Assembly: GCF_000006405.1 (NCBI RefSeq)
Contig: NW_003203153.1
Location: 85,493-110,161, forward strand
Source of the DNA: Perkinsus marinus ATCC 50983
Taxonomy: Eukaryota > Perkinsozoa > Perkinsida > Perkinsidae
DNA: 24,669 nt
Direction of reading: 5' to 3'
Part shown: positions 10,820 to 19,927 of the stretch, piece after piece
Numbering within the stretch: position 1 is the first letter of the stretch
Layout of the letters: every line of letters starts with the position of its first letter
Notes under the pieces: generated by a model
Database searches by the model: none
Told to the model about the DNA's origin: nothing
The model's input: the letters and a program-made list of their open reading frames with translations, nothing else
Position numbers and translations under genes: made by a program

Positions 10820-11309
10820 ATGTCATCAGACTCCAGCGCCCCTCCGGTGCGGCTCCGGTATACCCCACGGACGCCGATTGAAGGAGGTCCTGTGGATGTG
10901 GTAGTGAGCAGGGATAAGCCGATCCAGTTGTATGTTGATAAAGTACTAGAGGCTATCGTGGAGAAGCAGAAGTCGAAGGTAGCAGTTGCTCATCTTAGTC
11001 GATTATGATCATCCATTCCACCATCAGGTAGCGGTCAGAGGGATGGGCCGGGCATGTGGGCGTATAGCTGAGCGAGTGGCGAAGTATGCATTACGTCGGT
11101 TACCGTCAGGCCATGGTTTCCGGTACACCATCACGACCAGCGAGGCGGCGGATGCCGGGGTCAGATCGCAAGAGTTTGTACTGGAGTTCGACCCTGAGGT
11201 GGGCAAGGATGTACTACGGCGAGTTCCGATGGAGGCGATGTCGGCTCCGGTGGTGACTCTAGTTACTATCACCAGGAAACCCACAAACGATGTTTCTTAT
11301 ACGTCATGA
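10820..11309 (+). CDS. Alba-domain nucleic-acid-binding protein
   Basis: Two exons (10820-10978 and 11028-11309) with a 49-nt intron give 146 residues ending in TGA. Residues about 25-90 match the Alba fold: VDVVVSRDKPIQLYVDKVLEAI, then an Alba-type VAVRGMGRACGRIAERVAKYAL, in which the GMG...A.RIAE pattern is the conserved nucleic-acid-contacting loop and helix. Alba proteins are small RNA- and DNA-binding dimers. In protists and plants many act in mRNA storage or translation, and others are RNase P/MRP subunits (Rpp20/Rpp25). There is no RGG tail, so it is a short form. The residues after about 95 are variable. It lies 128 bp after the flavoprotein gene and 73 bp before the next gene, all on the plus strand. 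Confidence 0.82.
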
Positions 11310-11382
11310 CTTTCGTTGGAAGGTCGTCGAGCTGATGATGTTCCTCAATGTGATTCCAGCGGTACTGAACAGTTGAGTTATA

Positions 11383-12084
11383 ATGTCTACCCACTCTACC
11401 CCTCCGTCAGCGAGGGTAGTATCCCCTTCTCCTAGTCGCGGCGACTACTGGTTTGAGGAGCTTATTGCATCTGAGAACAGTAGGTCGAAGAAACGTCGGC
11501 AGTATTCAGCCGTGGAAGATATCAAGTTGGAGCGATGGGTTAAGGAGACAATCCGGCGGGCTCAGATGCGAGGAAAGTCGCTTCGGACCTCAGGGGACCG
11601 TTTGTGGAAGCTGGCGGAAGCGGAAAGTGCTGCTGCCTCTCCTCATATGTATACCTACTACGACTATTTACTGCTTAGATGTGCTGCCCGGTCGAAGCTG
11701 GCAGAGCATGAAGGAGCGATGGAAGAAGTTCATAAGGCCCCAGATAATGGAACGGTATAATAAGCTCAGGGAGCAGGGCCTGGCTCGACCCGTTGAGGAG
11801 GCTGTGGATGACGCTCTTTGTGGAGATAGTGGCAGTGATACTACTTCCGAGAGCGAGTCGGATGAGTCCGACGATGATGATGAGCCTGAGCAAATTCCGG
11901 CTGTGGGTGCCTCTGAGGACGAGAATAATGTTGAGGATGAGGAGGGGGGAGGAGGTGAGTGGTTGTGGGAAGTTGTGCGAGTATTCGGTATCATGTTGCA
12001 GATATGGCCGAGGCGGAGCCATCCCAACAGAATGCTGCTGCTGCTGCTACTGCTGAATCTCCGAGCAAATTGTTAACAGAGTAA
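11383..12084 (+). CDS. RAP1-type Myb-domain protein with acidic tail
   Basis: Three exons (11383-11626, 11679-11954, 12002-12084), with introns of 52 and 47 nt, join to 200 residues ending in TAA. Residues about 38-101 match the Myb domain of TERF2IP/RAP1: YSAVEDIKLERWVKE, then LWKLAEAE, then LPGRSWQSMKERWKKFIR. In human RAP1 the matching parts read VKENAR, LWKAMEK and HSWQSLKDRYLKHLR. A basic patch (RSKKRR, 34-39) could be a nuclear signal. Residues about 120-175 are very acidic (runs of D, E and S). An Ala/Gln-rich end follows. There is no BRCT or RCT domain. By family the Myb domain binds DNA or telomeric proteins; a telomere role here is inference. Alternatives are another SANT/Myb chromatin factor. 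Antisense poly-Ser frames over this gene are shadows of the acidic tract. Confidence 0.75.
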
Positions 12085-12254
12085 CTACCATGCATTTAAT
12101 ATCACTGCACACGTTAGTTTATCGTAATGTAGCTGCTGCTGATGCAATTGCTGATACCAAGAGAGCTCTTGTCCATTGCATTTGAACACCACATTCTCCT
12201 TGTGTTGACAGGAACGGCTCACAGTTCCAAGTGGGCCCCAGGTCATGTACTCTC

Positions 12255-12814
12255 ATGTTTCTACAGTTATTAGTATGTTTTTATTGCTGCTCACTCGATC
12301 TGTCACATGCGAGATGGCCTGGTATCATCCCGATCAAGGACAAGTTCAAAAAGCCCTCATGAGGGTCTTCCTCATCTTGTATGGTTACGATGCTCGTTTA
12401 CAGGGTTCTCATGAAGCCTGATGGAGCTCATGTTTTACAAATGTTAACTCCGAATCTCGTAACCTTCGACGGTAAGGCGGTCTCGGATGGTTGCCTATTC
12501 TACATCGCGGTGTAGCGCTTCGGCCATAGGAGGTCATTTAATGTCGACTCCACGGGGCCAGCCATCTCTTTGATTACTAATGAACTCCCGTGAGACACCT
12601 ATAAATCTGCCAATGAGAGTCTCTTATTGGCCTATAGATGACTATAGGTGTGTCAGGTTGAAGCAGGTTGGTGATACGTGTATGACATGACACAGGAGTC
12701 GGCTCAGTTCATGCTCATAAGATGTTGGCTGATGCGCTTACGGTGATAGCATTGGAGATCTGTCGGAAGGGGAAGCTCGATGGGGAGATGCCAACTATAC
12801 AGTTTAGAACCTAG
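12255..12814 (+). CDS. Putative small secreted protein, unknown family
   Basis: A model of five exons (12255-12343, 12404-12479, 12516-12589, 12648-12670, 12708-12814) gives 122 residues ending in TAG, in frame throughout. The first residues (MFLQLLVCFYCCSL) look like a signal peptide, followed by DLSHARWPGIIPIKDK. Other coding-like parts are LMKPDGAHVLQMLTPNLVTF, FNVDSTGPAISLITNELP and HKMLADALTVIALEICRKGK. The introns are 60, 36, 58 and 37 nt. The second uses a weak GTCTCG donor, because the stronger GTAAGG nearby breaks the frame, so exon 3 is the least sure part. No family is recognised. The gene runs towards, and ends 41 bp from, the opposing gene that ends at 12855. Confidence 0.45.
12595..12651. 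repeat. Nested inverted repeat across an intron
   Basis: ACACCTATA at 12595-12603 is the exact reverse complement of TATAGGTGT at 12643-12651. Inside it GCCAAT (12609-12614) pairs with ATTGGC (12626-12631), and GAGA pairs with TCTC. The repeat covers nearly all of the 58-nt intron 3 of the putative secreted-protein gene and overlaps its acceptor (12647), so the intron could fold into one long hairpin. Confidence 0.65.
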
Positions 12815-12854
12815 GCTCTACTCACATGAAAGCACTACGCACTCTTAGAGTGAC

Positions 12855-13414
12855 TTAGTTCATGCTCATGGAGCGCTTCCAGTCATGAGCCTGAACATAT
12901 TCTATTTGGCTTTTACGCGTTCTGGCGATACTACACCATTTCGAGAGTAGCATTCTAATCAGTGACATAGTATCAACGTTCGCCTGACGGACGATATTCA
13001 ATTTCGTTCGACCCTGACATGAGCGATGGTGCTTGTTTCTCATATCAGCGTGGACTTGTGTTGGAACGACAACGATCAGTTTGGGTCGTCCCTTTTTTGC
13101 TAAAGGTTCGGCAGCGACTGATGACTTCGCAGCTCAGACATTACTGGTTGCGAGATTAATGGTAACGACGGACAGAGATATGCAAAAGAATCGTTCGAGA
13201 ATCTCACGCGGGGCCGATAGGGTAACCACGAGGTGTCAGGCTGCCAAAGACTGCGGACATGCAACTCGTAGATGCAAAAGTTGATCGCGCCTACCGAGAT
13301 GATAGTCGATAGCACGAGGAAGAATATTCCGGTTCCGACATCCATCGCATAGTGGAGAGTGTCTAAGGAGCTCTCATGCAGACGGCTAGCGAAGCTTGTC
13401 TCTGAGCACGTCAT
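12855..13414 (-). CDS. Putative single-pass membrane protein, spliced
   Basis: The minus-strand ATG at 13414 starts a coding-like frame: about 24 leading residues, then a clear membrane segment (GIFFLVLSTIISVGAINFCI) and ELH. A second coding-like segment nearer 12855 (VDTMSLIRMLLSKWCSIA, then a basic tail ending WKRSMSMN and TAA) is probably its last exon, entered after a CAG acceptor near 13010 or 12985. The exons between are unresolved; a GTGAGA donor near 13212 is a candidate. The product would be a small type I or II membrane protein with a basic tail. No family is recognised. It lies downstream of the LW-domain gene on the same strand. Confidence 0.4.
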
Positions 13415-13674
13415 CTTCGTGTTACCCAGTAGTACGTCCAGTGTTGATCAGAAACTCGAGAGTGGAGAAGAGGATATCGAGGTTGATCCGAATAATGAGG
13501 AAATGATAATCTCAAGATTATCTACTCTTTCGGCGTAATCGACGTACATCCCGCAAGAATTTCCGGATTGGACTACTTGCGAATTAACTTGTGTTCATTC
13601 CACAGTGACACTCACTCCTGACTCAACGCAATGGAAGAGATTCCGGGACAGAAATTGAAAAATAAAAAAGTGTT
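13415..13674. other. Short intergenic gap
   Basis: This lies between two minus-strand genes. A plus-strand frame (about 13353-13539) is open and partly acidic but has no start codon or splice support. Confidence 0.35.
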
Positions 13675-15433
13675 CTAATGTTCACTAGCTTTGGCATCTC
13701 TATACACGGCTTTCCACTTTGCAATGAGGCCTTTACTAGCCTGAAAAGCGGTGCTCGATCAAATTCATATCGGCTGATCACCTCCTGCACTTCGGGATCC
13801 TCATGCCGTGAATACCGACGGACAATTCTCCCGATTTTAGTGTCGCGGAGAGTCTCAACATCCATAACATACCGATCTAGAACTCCGAGTAGTGGTTTTA
13901 TCTGATCAGAAAGATTCTTCCGCGTGCGCTCAAGTCGGGCTTCGACCACCTTCTCAGTTTCGAGGAGCGTACCCTCGGGAACAAGATTAAGTTCAGCAGC
14001 TACTTTACCCACGTCTCCCTTTGTTGGGGAAGAATAGGAAACACAAAGGCACCGTTTCCGAGGTGAACTTGGCACTTCTGACGAGGTTCATCCACTGGCG
14101 GGAGTTGGCTTAGATGACCTACCCGGAGACTCGCCGGAACGCCCTTCAGCTATTTGGAGATTCTCTTTCTCGAGTGCTTTCCTCCACTGGTCATACGTGA
14201 AACGTACAAAAGTCATCTTATCTTTATGGGAGCATTCCAAATCATAGTCGTTCTTCAGCCTAAACAGCAGTAGTAGTGAACGGCATTTGACAGTAGAACA
14301 TCTAACAGAAGGAGGTGCGATCGATCTCTTACTGAGAGAGGCCCTCGTCAACCATGCCGGGGATCTCGAAATGATGATGAATCTCGCCACGTTTTCTAAC
14401 GATACTGTCAATTCTCCTAGTGTTGGTGGTTCCAAGCCAGAGTATGATCTTATCCCGAAGAATCGAATACCTAGAATATTAGCAGCCACTAGCTTCCGAA
14501 ACGCCCAAACACTGCAACGAGGCTGTCAAAGCACTCCGAGTCGCCTTACGCCTTCGCAGCAGCTGCGTTCTTGGCGACCTGATGAGCTCCCATCCTACGA
14601 GAGCAACACGAAGGATCGAGTGATGTGAAGCCATTTGAGGAACATACGTAAAGTCAGTTGAGGATCTCCGTTCAGTCGGGCCACTCGACTCTGAGGTGAG
14701 CCCCGCTTCCTCTCGCCTCAATTGAGCCTCAAGAGCAGCATAGTCCACGGGCTGATGTGATACATCATCAGCACGCCGACATCGAGAAGTAGCTACCGGC
14801 TTGTGGCGTTTCGATCGGCCGCCCTCAGTGATAATCAGCGTCGGGTCCACGTCGGCGACTGTACCTCCAAACCCCTGAAAAGCGGCGTAGGACTCTACCA
14901 GCCTTCAGATCGACTCACATCGTTCTCTCCTTCATAGGTCCACGTCGCTGTTTCACCCGTTGGTAAACTCCAGTGTATCTCGCTTGCCGAGGAGAGCTCA
15001 GGGTTGGCGATATAACCACCGACCTGACCGGATCTTATACAAAGAACAAATAGAGGAGTGGCCCCCCCCACCTCGAATTTGCCATTAGAGTGTTTCACCA
15101 AGTCGTAGGTGACACCCCCATCAAAGTACCTGTCGTTGGCAGGTTGACTCATGCCTGTGGGGTGTGGTCTTACACTTTGTCCTTGACGACAGTGACGAAG
15201 CACCGTAAGGGATACTGAATCCATCTTCCCTGGAGAGCCTTTTGTGAGAGATTGAACTTCTCTTCCACAAGGCCTTCATACGGGTCCTCCTCCATTACTA
15301 TACACGATAAAGTACTACACACATTAATCAAGTACACCGCGGTTGATATTTTTAGAGAGCCTCGTTGATAATTCTCCTTGAAACCATCGATAACTCCCTC
15401 TAGGCTGCTTTGTCCAATCTCTGTCTTTCCCAT
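13675..15433 (-). CDS. TFIIS N-terminal (LW) domain protein, multi-exon
   Basis: The ATG is at 15433 (MGKTEIGQ...) or in frame at 15295 (MEEDPYEG...). The stop TAG is at 13677-13675. Clear exons include one containing DRYFDGGVTYDLVKHSNGKFE, a 48-nt intron, VGGYIANPELSSASEIHW with LPTGETATWTYEGE, a GTGAGT intron, then a basic/acidic linker (GGRSKRHKP..., ALEAQLRREE). After it come FEIPGMVDEGLSQLKNDYDL and FTYDQWRKALEKENLQ. The last two exons (a 41-nt intron at 13781-13741) form an LW/TND domain: LLGVLDRYVMDVETL, TKIGRIVRRYSRH, then GLIAKWKAVYRDA. This fold occurs in TFIIS, IWS1, Elongin A and MED26 and docks transcription elongation partners. No zinc ribbon is seen, so it is not TFIIS itself. 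The part 14200-14700 has competing open frames, and its splicing is unresolved. Confidence 0.7.
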
Positions 15434-15528
15434 GATACAAGCTCGTTCGGAGCCTTTCAAACGGGCGGCTCATCTAAGGGTGGAATTTGTTCAGTTAGTT
15501 TACTATCCCATTCCCGCCGCTCAGCCAC

Positions 15529-16228
15529 TCAACTGATTGAGAACACTGAACTGTTAAGGATGAAAAACATTTCGAACACATGGCAAGTATTGCCACTTAC
15601 GATCGGATTCCGAGCTGTTGATTTTTGGTTTTCCGATCATCGGGAAACCAAAAATCAGCAGCTCGCCACCACAAATGCAGTTCCGCTGTAAGGCCTATGT
15701 GCCGCATCCGAGCACATGCTGCTGTTGATCAAGACGATGACCGCACCCGTGAGTAGGCACATCCCCCACTTTATTAATTGAGGGATGACAACACATACCA
15801 AATCGATAATGGAATGAATCGCATCATCACGTAGGGGACATGAACAAGAGCCAACGACCCGCAATCTCCAAGCCGCTAGTCCGGAAGTCCTGGGTAGCCG
15901 CCACCGAGTTCGACCTGGTGAAGCAGATCATAGCATTGTATGGTATGCAGCATGCAGTATCGTGACTTGACGCCTACGTCGTCGATTGACCATGGTAATG
16001 ATGATTTCTTGAACCTAACGCCGCCGTGTTGCAGTAGAAAGGAAGAGCAGTCAACAGTAGGGCAAGGTGAACATGCACCAGGAACTGCTTCTAGAGGCTT
16101 TGGGACCTCCTTGACCGTACCAAGAAGTGTACCTGAGGTGGACTCTAGCAAGATACGAAACATATCAAAATGGCTCACTGCTTACTTCGAGGTCCAGCTC
16201 GATAATTAGTCCCCGACACCATGAGCAT
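15529..16228 (-). CDS. Unrecognised spliced gene
   Basis: The frame opens at an ATG at 16228 (second ATG 16222) as MLMVSGTNYRAGPR. A 41-nt GTAAGC...AG intron ends near 16145. The next exon runs STSGTLLGTVKEVPKPLEAV to SSLPWSIDDVGVKSRYCM and further. Downstream exons are less sure. One ends at a GTAAGT donor near 15600 and reads DFWFPDDRKTKNQQLGIR or, in another frame, LIFGFPMIGKPKI. The last short exon ends at TGA, 15531-15529. A hydrophobic frame near 15700-15800 may be intronic. No domain is recognised. The gene starts 63 bp after the upstream neighbour ends and finishes 95 bp before the LW-domain gene starts, so all three are tightly packed on the minus strand. Confidence 0.4.
15611..15665. 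repeat. 55-bp near-perfect palindrome
   Basis: Two 27-base arms (15611-15637 and 15639-15665) flank a single base. They match at 25 of 27 positions. On the plus strand both mismatches are T opposite G, so a plus-strand RNA would pair fully by wobble, apart from the tight turn. The arms begin CGAGCTG and hold ATTTTTGG. The palindrome lies inside the probable last large exon of the minus-strand gene 15529-16228. It could extrude as a cruciform, act as a strong RNA hairpin, or be a trace of a fold-back insertion. Confidence 0.85.
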
Positions 16229-16290
16229 TCGAGTGATAATCCATAGAAACAAACTTCATTTACGACTTGCATAACCTCCACCAGATGATG

Positions 16291-17722
16291 TCATCTGACC
16301 GCTTTATTTGAATGACAGTGCTGGCCGTCTGCATCCTCCAAGGCATACAACCCTAGAGGGATAGGATACGGAATTGCTTGTTGCCAAAAAGGAGAGGACC
16401 AAATATTTTACATAAGGCGCAGCAGTACCAGTAGCAATACGACACTCACGTTGATAAATCAGACCACTCCTATTTGTAATCCCTATACGACCACTCCGTA
16501 CAGTGCATGGAGTTACTTTGCATCCCCGAAAGCTTTGCAGGCCTCGTGGCTCGGTAACATAGAAGCCTCCCTTCCAGAGCGACTAAGTGGACGCTGTGAT
16601 GATGATGACGACCAAGACAGTATTGCCTTACTCTCCAGCTCACCAATCTTAAACCAACCTCAGCAAGCAACTTCACCCTATCGAATCCCCAAGGGCTCTT
16701 AGCTGTTCCTTGGTGATCTACATCATGGTAGACATTCATCTGCCTCTAATACTACCTCACTTATCAATTGCTAGGCTTATATGTAACCTCTCTTGGGTTT
16801 CCACTGATCCTTGCCACCCAAGAGCACTCGGGATCAACTGAGAGAAGCCCACTCACGTGTCACCAATTGGTTTATTGGAAGCTCTGGCTACTCATCGTCG
16901 GGTATAAGGACGGTACCCGGCCTCTAGTGGCAACACTACTATCGACATGCTGACTACGAACCGACCCTAGAAGTACCGATGGGAGAAAGCCATTCACAGA
17001 GTGGAGTGATACTCAGTGAATGCGCCGTGAGTGCGTGTCTACACCGCCTTCGGTACTTACTCCCGGGGGTGGTGGAATTAAGATCAAATTAAGAGCTTCT
17101 TCCTACCCGTGATCGTGGGTGAGATATGCTCCTCCTCCTCCTTACGGTTTCATCTCAGAAGTGCGAATTGCTGGCGGAGCGACGCGAGCATCCCCGTCGG
17201 TATTCAACTAACTTGGGATGACAAGTTGTTTTTCATTACAGGTAACGTCCAATGACTACTCGCCCTGTATGTACTCCATCATAAGGTATGAACTACTATT
17301 AACACTTATGGGATATCAGTACTTGAGACCAATGATCACTCGAGATTAGCTAACTCAACAGACTGACTGAGACGATCTGAAAGACAGCCTCAAGCATGAC
17401 GACTTGAATGACATAGGGGTAAAAGAGACAGAGCATGAGCGCACTTCTTACTACCAGGACCAGGTTGTTTCCGACAGATCCAAGTAATTGTAGACATCCC
17501 TCACAATTGTGTTACTCTGGTGTCACCCCCTTCACCGTCGCAGAGGTCACTTCTTACCACTCTTCCCCTTAAGTGGTGAAACCACATTATCAGCGGCTAG
17601 TTCCATATAACCCGTAGTATAGGTTACCATAAAATCGGTGACTCACGTGACCTTCTCATGTAAAACTCGATCCTGGGAGGGGTCTTGGAACTCAGGAGAG
17701 GTGTATTGATCACCCCGAACAT
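16291..17722 (-). CDS. Unrecognised multi-exon gene, low-complexity protein
   Basis: The ATG at 17722 (MFGVINTPLLSSKTPPRIEF) is followed by a 50-nt GTGAGT intron (17646-17597) and an exon reading ADNVVSPLKGKSG, then a GTAAGA donor. Further coding-like exons read PYDGVHTG, NTDGDARVAPPAIRTSEMKP, EEALNLILIPPPPG and ITPLCEWLSPIGTSR. Later ones read MNVYHDVDHQGTAKSPWGFD, IGELESKAILSWSSSSS and PIPYPIPLGLYALEDADGQH, the last ending at TGA 16293-16291. Several exon joins do not close in frame in my reading, so the full protein is not assembled. The product looks disordered (Pro- and Ser-rich). No domain is recognised; it may be lineage-specific. Its start is 45 bp from the start of the opposite-strand immunophilin gene. 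Confidence 0.45.
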
Positions 17723-17767
17723 TCCCAGTTTGTCCCCAGTAAGCTTTGTTATTTCATCACGAGTTCA
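17723..17767. promoter_or_regulatory. 45-bp gap between divergent start codons
   Basis: The ATG of the minus-strand gene (17722) and the ATG of the immunophilin gene (17768) face away from each other with only 45 bp between them. Any promoter and both 5' untranslated regions must fit in this gap or overlap the coding parts. No TATA motif is evident. Confidence 0.5.
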
Positions 17768-19927
17768 ATGTCGTCTTCCGCTGCTGTTGATCAAGAGCAG
17801 AACTCCTCGATTGCCAATACAGAGGAGGAGCCAGTAGTGCTTCGTACCGATGACCTTTCTGGTAGGGGGCACATCAAGACGGGGTAAGCTGATGAGCTTG
17901 GTTTCGTCAGGTGATGGTCACTGCGTTAAAGAGGTCACCAAGGAAGGCCTCAGTGAAGACACTCCTAAGCCTGGTGATGAAGTTGAGGTAAGCCGCTTAG
18001 GACGGCATTGCTGAATGTATTGATAACACGATAGGTGCATTACACTGGTTGGTTGAAGGCCAATGGTGAAGTCTTTGACTCCTCCCGGAAACGCGGTACC
18101 CCCTTCAAGTTCACCATTGGCAAGGGACAGGTAATAACATCGCTGAGGTTCCCTCATCTACGTACTATTGCAGGTCATCAAAGGTTGGGACGAAGGTGTT
18201 GCTACCATGCATCGAGGGGAGAGAGCGATCTTCACATTCCATCCCGACTTCGGCTATGGTGCCGCGGGGGCTGGCGCTGAGATACCACCAAATTCGTGGT
18301 TAAAGTTCGACGTGGAACTGCTCAGTTTCAAGCCTGGCAAGCCGTAGGCCTCATTACCCTTCGAGTTTGTGGTGCATAGTTGTGTGTTGGCAGTGATAAG
18401 TGGAGTATGTCCAAACAAGAGAAGGTCGCCGCTGCATCAGCCTGTAAGGAGAAGGGAAACGCTGCGTTCAAGGCTGGCGAGTACTACCTACCGTACTTTT
18501 ATCGGGTTTATCGTGATGCGGTCAGGTACGAGGAAGCCCTGGAGCAATATAAAGAGGGAGTTGACTACTTTGAGCAGACATCGTCCTGGTCTGGTGCTGA
18601 TAAGGAGGATAAGGATAAGGTCCTTCTATCGTGTTACCTCAACATGGCAAAGTAATATCAGCCAGTGGTGTGAACGGTGTTTATCATCATGCTTTGTAGT
18701 TCCTGTATGAAGTTGGCAGACTGGTACGCCGCAGTAGAGTATGGCAAGAAGGCAGTTGAACTTGACGATGTAAGACTTGATTTTCTCAAGAAGTATAATT
18801 TCCGTTCTCTCCCAGAAATCAACTAAAGCACACTTCCGTTACGGTGCTGCCTTGATGGAGATCGCCTCCTTTAAGGATGCGAAGGAGCAACTTCTCATAG
18901 CAGCAAGGGCCGAACCTCAGAACCGAGAGATTCGTACTACTTTGGCGGACTGCAAGAAGAGGGCTAAGGAGGCAATGCGAGTTATATCCAGGCTTTGTTA
19001 TATTCATGTTTGCCCTCAGGCGTTGGCTGAGGAGAAGACAGCATTTGGGGCGATGTTCGGTCAGAGTATCTACTCAGAGAAGGCTGATGTTGAGCTACCC
19101 CCAGTTCACGACATTGCCAAGCTCCCCAAGGCCTGGATGGATATCAAGGTAGTAGTACTCCACTACAGGAGTTACTCATGGTAGACTTGAAATAGGTCGG
19201 CACTGAGGAGCCCAAGCGTGTGTCTTTCGCCCTCTATTCCGATACGGTGCCGAAGACTGCTGAGAACTTCCTGGCGTTGTGCAGAGGTAATGTGTACAAG
19301 GCGTGGTATGTAATTATTTCCCTTCTTTATTCAGGTGACAGTGGTAAATGCCATAGTAAGCCAGAAGTGGAGCTCGCCTATAAGGGCTCTACCTTCCATC
19401 GTGTCATCAAAGGCTTCATGATGCAGGGTGGTGACTTCACCAACGGGAACGGCACTGGTAATATCCCTAGCAAGGCAGCCAGTGTGCGATTTTACTCCTT
19501 TCAGGCGGCGAGTCTATCTACGGTGAGAAGTTCCAGGATGAGGGTTTCCGTGACCATCATGTACTTTTACATTGAAGTTACTGTAGCTGTATGGTCCTAC
19601 CTTCTCCTCAGACTAAGCGAGGACTTCTTTCCATGGCCAACTCTGGTCCCAATACTAACGGCTCGCAGTTCTTCGTCACTTTCGCTCCCACACCTCATCT
19701 CGATGGGAAGTAATACTCGAATGTCTGTTCTCATCTCTGATGGATCTATCAGGCATGTGGTCTTCGGTGAAGTCATTGATGGTATGGACGTGTTGGATGC
19801 TGTTGAGAACGCCCCGACTGATGCGCAGGTGAGGAGTTCAGAGTTTGTGATGGATGGCACTGTGTGTATTCAGGACAAGCCTACTGTGGATGGCGGCATT
19901 GTAATCGTCGATTGTGGAGTTGAGTAA
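17768..19927 (+). CDS. Dual-family immunophilin FCBP: FKBP - TPR - cyclophilin
   Basis: Fifteen exons close in frame to 503 residues: 17768-17861, 17911-17987, 18035-18130, 18174-18343, 18394-18480, 18526-18651, 18700-18769, 18816-18980, 19020-19148, 19196-19286, 19335-19457, 19505-19560, 19612-19709, 19753-19828, 19874-19927. Introns are 39-51 nt. The FKBP domain (about 31-142) keeps the pocket residues Y60, F71, D72, R77, F81, V90, I91, W94, Y117 and F134. The TPR part (about 156-295) keeps the carboxylate-clamp set K164, N168, N214, K244, R248, which binds the EEVD tail of Hsp90/Hsp70. The cyclophilin domain (about 338-503) has R391, F396, M397, Q399, F449 and H462, but His457 replaces the Trp121 of CypA, a change known to weaken cyclosporin binding. 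The domain order matches the FCBP of Toxoplasma. It is predicted to be a cytosolic co-chaperone with two prolyl isomerase sites. Confidence 0.96.

Noticed and set aside
11668-12027. Antisense Ser/Pro-rich frames opposite the RAP1-type gene
   Set aside because: They are shadows of the GAT/GAG-rich acidic tract; the plus strand has matching introns and a Myb domain.
14287-14628. Plus-strand 113-codon frame
   Set aside because: It overlaps minus-strand exons of the LW-domain gene that have coding-like composition and splice sites. It shows no domain.
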